From positions 10,716,501 through 10,780,500 of the forward strand of contig NC_086259.1 of the NCBI RefSeq assembly GCF_021018805.1: a stretch of DNA of 64,000 nt, read 5' to 3'. Below, in pieces: positions 48,347 to 61,000 of this stretch; the stretch's first letter is position 1; the number at the start of each line of letters is the position of its first letter. The notes under the pieces were generated by a model. It made no database searches. It was not told the DNA's origin and was given only the letters and a program-made list of their open reading frames with translations. A program made the position numbers and the translations under genes. The stretch is from Prinia subflava. Its lineage: Eukaryota > Chordata > Aves > Passeriformes > Cisticolidae.

Positions 48347-51279
48347 ATATCTGGCTGTTATTTCAGGTGATGTGGAGATGTTGCAGAGATTCTTGTCCAG
48401 CTGCCAGCTGTATCCCAGCCATTGTGGTTTCAGAATTGAGAAGCTATGTTAAAAGCCTTCAGTTGTTTCAAAGGCTGTGGCTGTACAGAAGTTACCCTTG
48501 CCCTAATATTTCAGTCCTTTCTCAAAATACTGTAGGGTTTTTTGTGTTTTTCTCAGCTATGTTCTTTAAAGTGCTGGAGCTGACTGAGAGGGAAGCACCT
48601 AAGGATTTTTGCTGTTTGTTTTTCACACATTTCTGAGGTTGTGTAACCATTCCCTCAGCTCCAGGAGAATTCAGTTATGTGTCCAGGTTTGCTGAGTTGC
48701 TGTGTCCACCTGCAAAGCCTTTAGAGTGGCCTACAGCAATTGCCAGGGTACACCCAAGTGCTGTGACAGTGGCCTTGCTCCCTTCTGTGAAGGTGACCAT
48801 AACACGTTCCTTGACTGCAAATCTGAGGTACATGCTCCACCTGGAGATTTCTTCAGGCTGTGGTCATTCCACCTACTCCAAATCTGGAAAAGTGTGGGCA
48901 TGATGGAAGACCTGCAAGAGTTCCAACCTCAGTGGTGTTTTCCCACTCCAAAACCTCTCTGGCAGTACCTGAAACTGTGACAAGCCAGTTAGGGGAGAAT
49001 TATGTTGATGCAGCATAGCCCTCTGCAGTGTTTAGGACTTGCATGTAAACAAGGAGATGGTCAGGCAAAGGAAACACTAAATAAAGTTAAGAAGGCAAAA
49101 CCAGGAGAGTGGCTTGTCTAGTTGGGGCAGTGCTTCGAGTTTGTTCTCAGCTCAAATGATGCCAGCCTTGGAAGCTGTAACAGGGTGTGATAAACCTCGC
49201 TCTGCATTTTTCAAAGAGGCATAGCTGCTCCTGACTTGCTGCTTTAAGAAAATTCAGCATCGGACTGGAGTGAACCAATGTTCACAGTGTCTCTTTTGCA
49301 GAGCTGGGACATGAGTTCACTGGGCTGTAAAAGATCTGTTTTAACTCAGTTACCTGAATGGGCTTCATGCCTAAACTGCTGGATGAAGTCTTTCAGTCTG
49401 CCTGAAAATCAAAACATATTGTTGTAATGCTTAAACATTTAATCTACACACCAAACCTGTGGGTGTTTTAGTGTTGCTGTGCAGCAGAGAGGGTGATGTT
49501 CAATAAATGGAAGCACAGAGGCCAGTTGCTGCTGTCTGGCCACTCATTTGATGATTGTGTTTCACTGTCTGTGTGTGCTGGGTTTCTCTCTGCTTTCTCT
49601 CTGGTGTTTTGCTCTGAGCTCAGTGAGGTGCTAAGATTAGTGCTGGTTTGCTTTTGTCATAATCTTTCATGTTTGCTGTGACGGATAGGTGAAAAAGTAG
49701 TATTTGTTCTGCTCCAGCATGCAAGGAATCCAGCTCAGACACTGAGGGCAGTTAGTCCCTATGTTGTGGGATAAAAAGCAGACATGCTAAAATTTTAGAG
49801 GTACTTTTTTTCCTGTACATGCTCCAGGGGGAATGCTGCACACTGCTCTGTGGCTTCCTACATGATTTCTCTGTTCGAGATTGCTGAAGTGCTGACTGCC
49901 ATTCAACCACTGGCCTGTGGTTAGTGCAAATACTAAATACTGCACTGGCTTCGTTCCTTGTGCCTTTCATGTTTCACTTCCATTTTAATAGTTTCATTTA
50001 CGCTTAGAAGCAATTTTTTTCCACTTCTATGAGTAGTCTGGCACCAGCAAATGTATTGAAAGCATTTGCAGTAGTTTGGTAGGAGGCAGGATTAAAGGTC
50101 AAAGTGGTTTTGTGAGCAGAGCATGAAGCTGGGAGGAAATAAGTTGCAGAAAAGAGGGAGTAACAATAACCAAGTGAGAGAAATAGGAATAAATATCATG
50201 GAATTATAAAGAGTCTTGGAAGTGCAAAGGATGCTAGGGTTAAAAAGAACTGAAGGTATTAATATGATGATCTGAATTTTCATCTCCTAAACTTGTCTGC
50301 AGCATTTAGTAGGGTCTTGCTCTGGGGATATTAAATATGTAAACTACTAATATAAATGATACAATTAGTTAGAAATGTGAGTTCTCTGTGAATGTATAAT
50401 TTCACTTTATATGCCAAAATAGTTTTTTCTTTGCTGACATGGTTCTGAATCAGCTTTCTTGAAGGAGTGGTTTTGTTATGGCCTCGCAGTAGCAGAACAT
50501 TGAGCTTGAAAATCTGCAGATAGAACATTTGCAAGAGTGTGTACATGTGAAATTTTAAGTGATGAACAGCCTGATTAAAACCAGAATATGTTTTTACTGA
50601 AAATTGTTATTGGTTTAGTGTAAATCCATTTTTAATATTAAAAAGAAAAAAAAAGGCATGGGGGAGGGAAATAGATTAGTGGGTAGCAAGCAAGACTGAA
50701 AGAACGTGCAACTAAAGGTTGAGAATAATAACCATTTTACTAAATAAGATTTGTGTCATGACAGATGAAGAAAGTTGTTTGCTGATTTAGCTGGTATAGC
50801 TAGAACAATGTACTTAGCTGTTTTCATATTGAAGATTATATTCTGTACAAATATATAGTACATTAGAATTTTGCTAGTCCTGTTGCAAAGTCTGCTGAAA
50901 TGTTTTATTTTCTTGAGTTGAACCATAAATATGTGTAGAAGTGCTGTAATCTTTTTTTAAAAGCAACGATTTTAAAATTTGCATAATGGGCTTAAGTGAC
51001 TAACATGACTTACAAGTAAGGCTATGAATCTGTTGCCTGTGATGCTCTTTTTTGGTGACTTGTGTCATAATGAGAATTTATATAATTAAATTTATTACTA
51101 GACATTCAAATTAAAGACATTAATATATATTATATTATGTTACATTACTAGATGTTAAAATATGCTTAGAGATTTACATCCAAAATATTAATTATTTATA
51201 TCCTGTTTTCATTTTACACCTACTTTTGCCTTACATTTGTACTAACCCAGTCAATAAGCATATATAAACCATGTCAACT

Positions 51280-51317
51280 TTTGCTGTTTCATTGCATTTT
51301 TGCTATTTAATTGCATT
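51280..51317 (+). repeat. 19-bp tandem duplication
   Basis: tttgctgtttcattgcatt (51280-51298) is followed directly by tttgctatttaattgcatt (51299-51317), which differs at two positions. Confidence 0.85.
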
Positions 51318-54300
51318 TTTTCAAATAAATTTTAATCAAAAAATATTTTACTGCTTATTTGCACCGTACCTCTCCAAAATCTAAGACACCACTGGGGTCA
51401 GAAGATAGCAGATAGACTGTCCAGTGTTTGAACTGGTACTCCAGTTCCTGGTTTCCTGAGGATAAATGTGATTGCTCCAATATAAATGTTTTAGATCACA
51501 GTGACAGCTGTGGAAATTAAACATAGCCAGCAAAATCTATTTTCTGTCTAGCTAAGTAAAGGAGAAGACAGATGAAAAAATTCTCTGGGCGAATGAATTC
51601 TTATGAACAGTGATGAATCTTTTCCCTTTGCTATATTAATTTTATTGTATTGTTAGAAAAAAAGAATCTAACTTGGATTTCTGTGTGTGTTTTTCATATT
51701 CAAGTTTATCACATTAAAGTGAAAAATTTAGAATATCTCTCCTCCATGTGGTAGCGTACATTGCAAACGCTTTTCTAACCACAGGGAAAAGTTAGCCTGT
51801 AGGATAGTTTCCAGAAAGTTGCAATGGTTTGTGAATGGAATAGACTTTAGAATTATATGAAAATCTGGGGCTTGAGGAGAGGTGGAAAATGTAAAATTTC
51901 CCAGGAATTTTCTTTCTCCTAATTTATTATGAACAATGTTTTGTTTTCAGAAGCTTTGCTGTATCTTACCTTAAAGTATCTTAAAATTTTGAGTCTCCAA
52001 TTTTGTTTCTTAACCATAAGTTTTGATACCTGCTTCAGAGGCAACTGTCATGCAGAAAAATGCAGAATTTTCTCACACAGGCTGCACAGCAGGTTGGGCA
52101 CCGAGGAAGAACAAGAAAAGAGATTTAGATTTTCCTGCTGAACAGTAACCCTTTGAGTTATTTTCATCACTGGTTGGTTTTCTGTCTGAGGCGTGGACCT
52201 GGCCTCTAGTTCCAGAGGGTTCCTTTTCCCTTCCAGTGAAACTGCCCAGCCTTTACCAGTGGTTTGAGTCCACTGAGAGGAGAGAAAACAGTTCTGCCTT
52301 TTCATGTGCTTCCTTCAGCTGGGGCTTGGGTGCTGCTCTTAATGAGCTTACACTTCTCTTCCCTGGGCCAGTTTTTTCTTGTTTCCACCATTATTTCATA
52401 AGTTACTTCCTCTAGCAAAGTATGCCTTGTAGAAACTTGCCATTAGGAGCACTTTGACAGTCTTTTTTGTGAACTGTACCAATCTCTGGATATTTTGGCC
52501 TGAAAAGTCAATATGAACTATGGAGTGCTCAGTTGTTGCATTGTGATTTTATTTTTTCTTTGCTGAGGGGGAGGAGTTAATGTAGGTTGTAGCTCAGAAG
52601 TGAGGCTATGGTACATTATTTATATATTTTTAATTAGTATATTGTGACCCTTAAGATACAGAGGGACTTTTTTCTGAAGGGGAAAAAAAAAGCAGCTCTC
52701 TTTAAAAAGTTTATTGCAAAGTAAATGGTTAAAACGGAGCTGCAGTTACTTGAAAGAGACAAATATACATTCATTATTTCCTGAGTGTGTTGTTTTTACA
52801 GGAAAGCAAAGGAAGCAATGGCTGGGTGTCATTAAGGAGTAGCTCGTGGAAAGCAGTGAAATGAGCAATGAGACTTGTAAAGTGTCATGAAAACTGAAAC
52901 ACCAGGGTACAAAGTACTGCTTATCCTCCCAGATATGGATACCATATGGCAACATGAAGGGAAGTAGAGAGTAGGAGACAAGAATCCTATTATTCCTCAC
53001 ACTTTCATTTGCTTGCTATTTGCTTTGGGCAAATGACTTAAGAAGTTGTGCCTGAACCTTCTTCTGGCGCAATATTTATTGACAAGACACCTGTCCTCCC
53101 TGTCAGACTCCTTGAAGTTTCTTTGGTGTAATTCCAGCTTTGGCATTTCTGATTATAAATTTATTGTTGTTTTTCTAATAGTGTTGAAATAATCTCTTAT
53201 TGACTGTTCCTATGTTAAAATCTATATTAATTTTCTGGTAGGATATCCCTTTCTTCTCTTACAGCATTTCACGTATTTTCCTTAATAAAGGCAATCTGCT
53301 ATGGTGGGTTCTTGCTGTCCTTGAAATCTCTGCCTCCTCCTTTTTTTCTTTACCTGCAAGTTGCCATTTCTGGACAGCTTTCTGATCTCTCAAAAGATGG
53401 ACTGATTAGGGGTGCTTGGACAGATGTGGAAAGGATTTGACTTTTGGGAAGACAGCTATGTGGTCCATGTACCTTTGAAATGGCACAGAGGAGGAGAGTC
53501 TTTATCAGCTCTCCAGGGGCTGACACAGCTCTGGGAAGATTCTGTCACCTCCTCCCTCACCCATTTGCCCTTTTGCACCTACTGAGTACACACCTGTCTA
53601 CCAAACAGTGTTTTCTTCATTTATAACAGTTTCACAGCAGTTTCATGTTCTCTGACGTTAACAGATCTTCCTTGAATACTGTTAAACCAAGTCTTACCAA
53701 TATGCAGTACAGTTATCTTCACTGTAATAGTTGTTTAAAGTGACAATTCTGGCAAATTTCACCTTTGCTCTTTTGACTTTGTGGAATTATACTTGAGAAT
53801 TTCTGATGATGTCTCCCAAAGTTAATGGTTGGTAGATAAAACCAGAGCCAAAAGCCAGGAGTGTTGCAAGACCAGGGAGAGCATGCTTATCCACTCTCCC
53901 ATTGTTACTTACACTGAAACTTTCACCTATTTTCCTCATAACATCTGAGGGGATCATTAATGTATTTGGCTTTGCCTTTCCCCTAAGGCTGTGGAAATGA
54001 GCAGTTATTTATTTGACTGTGTTGCAGCAAGAAAATGTGATTTTAAGAGCAGGTCCTTTTGTCATAGCAATGGGTGCTGTGTCAAGAAAAAACATGAAAA
54101 GCTCCCTAGAAATGTTGTATGGGAAAGAAAATCATGCAAAACTCAGCAGAAGATGTTACAAAGGGAGCCCCTGATGTATAAGGTTTAAGCTTTGTGTCTT
54201 GCAATTCTGAAAATTAATGCTTTGTGTCTCATATCAGGCTGTTGTGGGCATGTAGTGGTGAAATTACAGATAATAAATTACTGTTCTTTCTATTGAAGCT

Positions 54301-56163
54301 CTATAACCTTCTCCTAATTTTAGCACTACAAGGAAATACAGTTTAGTGGTTCTCTATGCTATGGAGTTTAGTGCAAATGTTTGAACTTTCCTGTGGTCTA
54401 GGAAAGCTGGCATTTTAAGAAGTATTTCATAGTTGCAAAGGTTACCATTACAGCATTATAATGACTTTGCAGTGCTTTGTTCAGTAGAACACTAGCCTGT
54501 TTGTGGGGGAAAAATGTCCAAAGGACATCCTAACTTCTGTTCTCTGCAGAAGTGTTTGATATGACACAGCATTAAGGGATAGAAACAACCCCATACATTC
54601 TCAATTTCGGAAAGGGGAAAAAAACTGAAATACGAAGCTATTCCCACTAGAAATGTTGTAAATCTTACAAAATATATAAGCTTTCTTCTTGAACATACAT
54701 CAAAGGCATAAAACTTGGGAGATTAAAATATGTTTTTAATCTTGGTTTGATGAGCAAAACTTTCACTGTAATATTTATTATGAGAGGCTCTACTTGTGTT
54801 GCCTCTTCCCTTTGTTCTGTTTATATATGACTTCCTTTCTTCCAAAAAAAGTAGGAAGTATCGTTTTCACAAAGCTGAAGGATATTGCAATGGTTTGTTC
54901 ATTTAAGCTGAGTTGTAGGCCCACGTGGCAGACACAAACTTTTCTTTTATTGTCCTGGGTCCCAGAGGACAAGCCATGCTTTCTGATGGCTTCCCATGAA
55001 TGCCTTTCATTTGTGGAGGAGTTTCAGTGGCTTATGCTGACTGTACAAAGATCAAACAGGCAGGAAAATTGTGGTTTCATGAAACTTAGCCAGGATCTTT
55101 GTTATTTTCTCAGAAGTTTTTCTTCTCTAACCCTATTTTTTAAGGACAATATTAGGACAATTAGTTTTAGTGACTGATGGAAAAAAAGATTGTTCTATCA
55201 TTTTCTCTTTAAAATTTAAGTATTTTCTTGGTTATTAGAACATTTGTAAGTATGTTTAAAGAAACTACCGACCATAATTGCAGTCTGTCTTTATTGCATT
55301 TGGAATCAATGGTATCCAAAATTAAGCTTAAAAAAAATATTGTGGCTGTTTGGTCCTGCAATTTGATCTATTTTGGGCCACTGCGCCTGCAGAGTTGTGC
55401 TGAAATCACCCAGTCGGGTTTTTCTTTCGCCTGGGTACAAAGGTCTGTCAAACAGATTTGATTTTGATTTGACCTGTCAAAGGCTCATTTGTTTCAAGAG
55501 CAGTGTTTTTTTTCTCAACAGGTTCTCTTAGCATTCATTGCAGAATTTCCTTTTTGCTCAGCTGTTGGCAAGCTTAAGTATTGGAGAGAGATGTGCAGAC
55601 CACAATGTCTTTAGCTGCAGCAATGCCATGTTTTGCCAGCAATACATAATTTTCATTGTGTTACTCATATAAAACCTCATGTCTGTCGTACAAATTCAGT
55701 TTTTGTTGAAGGATTACTTTAATAAAACTAAAATGGCCTAAGTTTCTGAAGTGAAACCTGTAGCATCTTTAGGGGTCAGACGTAGCTGTAACTTGAACAG
55801 CTGTACAACATGCATTCTAGATTGTTTTTAATTGTCTTCCCTTTCTCTAACAGCAGTAATTCTTGTTTATATTGTCAAGAACCTTTCCACTGAGCACAAG
55901 AGCACCATACTTTAAGGTCGCATGCTTAACCCCACTGCAGGGTTACAATGTAAATGGGCCCCCTTTGTTTTCATTAATGTGTGAGGGGTGGGGGCAAGGC
56001 AAGGCTGTTCACAAGGCTTAAATAACTTATTGTAAAAGTGTCTTAAAGAAAGCATATTTTGTCTCCATACCACAGTTGTTTAGCATTACTCTTGTGCATC
56101 CAACCTACAGCCAGTTGGGCAATGGATTTTTGTGTGTCATTTTGTTCTTTTGACCTGTGATAC

Positions 56164-56187
56164 TTCTTTCTTTCTTTCTTTTTTTTT
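56164..56187 (+). repeat. (TTTC)n and poly(T) tract
   Basis: Three to four TTTC units run into eight or more T in intron 7. Confidence 0.8.
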
Positions 56188-57962
56188 AACCGAGCTAATG
56201 GATTCACTTCAAATAATACAGAATGAAGAAGCTTTTGCTCCTTCTGTTCCTCATAGCCTAAAAAGTAGTAAACAAAGCTGGAACTGCTCTTTTCCACCCC
56301 AAAGCCTTTACATAACAATTTGCCAGCAACTGTTTCTGGTTTGATGAATAGGTTTAAAATTAGGACTTTTTAAAAATGTCAGATTAAAATAGTATTCTCA
56401 GTGCTTTTAATCAGTTAAAAATTAACAAAGTGTAGCCTTCTGAAATGGCTTCAGGAGTTTGAAGTCTTTTTTTCTGCCTGTTACTGATGTCTGGAGGAAG
56501 AAATCTATTGAAATAATACAGGTTGTTTTGATTAGCTAGAATTTGCCCCGAGTCCCAAGATTCTACATGATTTCAAACCCAGTGCTGATGGTAATTTTTT
56601 GGCTGGCACTTTCAGTTGGTTTTGTAGGCCAAAATAACTTCAAATAAGTGGAAGTCTTATTTTTAAGTGCTGCACAGTGTCAAAAATGGATCCATTTGGG
56701 GGGGATATCTCACTTTTGTCCCAGGATGAAAAATCTTCAGGATGATCTTAAGTTCATAGTATTTGGTTGCTCTATTTTAAATGGAAATGTGGTGACAAAT
56801 TTTCACAAATGCTTCTCATAATGCTTCTTTTCCTCCTAATAACTGCCATGCTCTTGGGCTTTGGGCAGAGACATTTTGTCTTGGGTTTTAATTTTCTTAC
56901 ACTTCATCTCTAGTAAGAGCAACTTACCACATCTAGTGATCTCTCCAGTATGACAATAACTGATTTGACTAGTTGTAAACAGGATGAACTCTGCCAACCT
57001 TAAAAGATTATTTAGTACTCGAGAATATAGTGGTAGTTTGATATTTATGGAGTTCTGCTGATAAATATTTAAGAAAAATTTTCACAAAACAAAAAACAAT
57101 GTATAGCATTTAAGACAGCAGTAAATATGAGTCTTTCAGCATGTAGTCTTGGCAGAGTTGCTACTGCATAGGAGAAAATAGTCAAATATTTTATAAAAGC
57201 AGTCCATATCCTAATGACAATGTTTACGTTTTTTGGGCTTTTTTTTCCTAGAGGAATGTAGTTATCCCCGAAGATTGATTTGGTACACATAAAAAGATTG
57301 CATAATGACATCCTAAATAAAAAATTTCAAAGTAGAAAAAAAATAAAGAACACCAACTCCAGCATTCACACACTGAGAGGAAACACCAGATTATCAAATT
57401 ATATGTCTTCCTCTTTAAGAAGAGAAATATTTTTATAAACCACATGAATAGTTTGGGTGATTGTTGGCCTAGGCTGTACCTCTTATGTGTGGGCTCAGTG
57501 CTGTGAGGTGTGATGTGCCCTGTAGCATCATGGTGAAGCAGAAGGGGAAGCAGGTAGACAGTAACAGTACATGGAGATTTTAGAGCTCTGGCACAGCTTC
57601 TCATGATGTATCCTTAACAGCAGAGGTTTTGTATGGGAGAACACAGGTCAAACCCTTTTCCACAAACTGCTATTTCTCATTTCTGCAGCAGCCCAGGAGA
57701 TACGAAAGCCTTTTTGGGCTGGTGGGGAGAACATCTCCTTTGTGGCATGCTCAGGACGTGTCTGTTAAGGCAGCTCAGCCAGTTTGTGTTAATGCACCCT
57801 TGACATTGCTTTCTTACCAGTGGATTAACGGTTCCCTCTGAAGAGTGCAGAGGTGATTAGTCAGCCACCTCTGACCTCTCTCTTGAGTTGGACTTGGCAG
57901 CTGAACTTGAGAACCCCTATCTTGTTTCACATGCCTGCAGAGGGAAGGGTTGGTGAGTGGTG

Positions 57963-58033
57963 CGGCAGGAGCGGGGAGTGTCGCGGTGCGGGGAACGGAA
58001 CGCGCTCTTACGGGGTGTCTGAGCCCTGACAGC
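57963..58033. promoter_or_regulatory. Short CpG cluster in intron 7
   Basis: Ten CpG dinucleotides fall within 71 bp (for example gtcgcggtgcgggg and aacgcgc), while the kilobases on both sides are nearly free of CpG. The sequence is not a recognisable repeat. It may be a small unmethylated regulatory element or a GC-rich insertion; function is unproven. Confidence 0.3.
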
Positions 58034-61000
58034 GTGTGCTCTTTGCCAGATTGGATTGTCATCATTTGTGAGCACCTCAGGCAAATGTCACCTCTGTTGA
58101 GTTGCCAGAATCTGCAGCATGTGATTTTTGTTTCAGAGAGAAATCAGTGTGCATATGTGTATGTTTGATCTGGTGATCACACTGTTTGTTTTCTTTGTTA
58201 CGCACATGAATCAGATGATTAAAGTTTATTTTCCCTGAATGCTGTCATAGTAATGAAAATTATCTATATGAATTTTTTTTTTATATATATAGTGAAATTT
58301 TCAAATAGTTGGACATTCAGTCTTCTTCCATGTTGTAGCATGGTGTTTTACTGGAACAACAGCTCAGTCAGACTAATCAATAGCTGCCTACAGTTGGCAT
58401 TAACAGCCTTACAAAGCTTAGGTTTTACAGATACATTGCATTCAGAAGAATATAAATAGCAATATATGTTACTGAGTTCCTGGCAGAATGGAAGCTGGCA
58501 ACTGAGTTAAGAGGATGAGAACCTCAGTGGGAATTGATGTGTCCTCAGAAGGGGTGGAGGTCTGCCTGAGTGTTCCTTAATGCTCCAGATCCATGATGCT
58601 GCCCTGAAAATTAAGTAGAATGTGATGAAACAGTAACTCTGGGTGTGTGGTGTCCTGGTGGGTGTATAAATACAGCAAACACATTTACACATTACAGTTT
58701 ACACATATAAGATTAGACAGAGTTTTAATAATCTTTAGGAGTAGCTGTGGGTTGTGTATTTTTTAATTTATTTTTATTCTGGAAAAAAAATGTAGTTTTC
58801 TTTTGAGCCTACAAGATGTAAAGTTTGATCATATATATTAACTATAGTCCAACATTGTAATTTTGCAATTATCTTTTTTCTTGTAACATTTGTTACCCTT
58901 ATATACAAGTAAGATATATTCCCCTTTATAACTTGTAATAGAAAATTAATGTGCATATATAAGTGGCATATATATATTACAGGTTTGTGTAATTTTATTC
59001 TCTAATAAGTCAGAATGACATGTGCAAAACTATTCCTGAACATGCTCTGAATGCAAGAGAATTAAGAGTAAGTACTTGCCTTGCTCTTCAGAAGGAATCT
59101 GTATTTAGTGTAAGTACTGAATCCAAAGCTAGTGATGGTACATATTTTGGGCAACTATTTGAAGTAAGTTAAATCAGTAGGCTTTTCTGTTTGTTCTCCT
59201 TTGACAGCTCCCCCATTTTTAAAATTTGCTAGTATATTGCGTTTTGTTATACATTTTACATTGCACATCATCAGCATTTTCATGGCCCGTATGTGAAGAA
59301 CCTAGCCCATGGTTTAATGCAAAATATACTTGTGTGCTGTAACAAAACTGGAGGAGAATATGGCACTGAAATCAGACAGCCTGGTTTTCCATTGAACGAA
59401 GATCATAGCTTCCAAAAAAGTGTATTTCCTGATGCTGTTGTCATCAACTACTGGCAACGTCTGGTGGTGTTCTCCTTACTGCTTGACAATGCCATATTCC
59501 CCATACATCGAATATGTGTAGGGTAGCAGGCTGTTTTGGTTTTATTTCCTATCTTCTTCCCAGCAGTGTGCTCTCAGTTCTCTTTCTGTCTGTTTTGCCA
59601 TGACAGCTGGTATCACTACTGCACTTAAATGATTATGAATTTTAAATCTTCACAACAGTGTGCCATGGTGTCACTGGAGGAATGAAGTTGTTACTTGATC
59701 CAAGTATGACAAAACTTCATTTTTGAAAAAACATGGTGAGAATCCCATTCTCACAGGGATCTCCACAGACCTGGTGCCGTTAGTGCTGTGAGGATGATAA
59801 AGGCATTGAACCCCTTATGTCATTTGAAGATATGATTCAGCTGTATGTGGTTATCTTGCATATGTACTAAATTGCTATTCTGCTATGGCATGTGTCTTAG
59901 ACAAAGCATGCCCACAGGCACTTCTGGACATGTGGCTTGCTGTTTCATTTGATTGTGGCTTGCAGCTTCTTCATTCTGCAGTGTTTAACCCATTCTGTAA
60001 CTTGGCTTTCTGTTTTAAATTACTTCAGCAAAACTAATGACACTGGAAATACACTTCAAATTTCTGCACAACTATATTTTACTAGACAGTGTGTTAAAAA
60101 TGTTGTGACTAAGGCAGTAAGTAGCTCGATGGCAACAGGTAGTGGCTTCAGTGATAGGAGAAAAATGCTGATATTCTAGGCTTTTCCATACTAAATAGAT
60201 ACTGACATGTGCTGTTCAAGAAAATTGGTAACGTGACATGTAATTAAACACTAAAAAATAGTAAAAAATAAAAATGTAATCATGAATTCAGAATATAACA
60301 TTCACAGTTTTCCATTTTTCTTCGTAGCTTGTGCATGTTTAACTTTTTTTTTTTTTTGGTTGCTATTACTGTTACCTTTAGAGGTTCCAGTTTGCGTCTT
60401 GAGTGCTACAAAGAGCAGAGATTTAGTTCAGAGATTTTGGTACAAGTTTGCATCTATAAATATTTTAAGAAAAGCTTGTATGTAGCTTAGAGTATTAGGG
60501 CTTCAATATAAATTAGGATGAGTCAAAGCAATGCCTCATGTCTCGAATTATTTCATTAGAATCAGTAAAATTATATGAGTATTTAATTTGAACTGCAGTT
60601 CATTTCAGTGTCTGTGAGATAGTATTACCTACTTCTGGCTTTGAAGCCCATAATTTTTTCCTCTCCTCTCTCCTCCATCCTTAATTATTCATAATAGTTG
60701 ATGATGTTAATTTTGAGATGCTAAGAAAATTACAGGGTACTCTTTCGAGTTCTTTTGAATGCTTAAAATGATTTGTTGTATAATTCCTCAGTGCTTATTA
60801 GAACTGCACGTAATTGTTGCTGATGGAAATTCAGCCTGCTGGCTGAGTGAGCATGTGCAGGTTGTACTCAGCGTGATTCAGCACTGCAAAATCTAAGCTG
60901 TCCAGAGTGCAGATTAGCCAAGTGAGTCTTGTAGTGCATCTGAGCTCAACTGATTTCAGCAATAGTAGATAATCACTGAAGCATACACTGCTGTGCAGTC

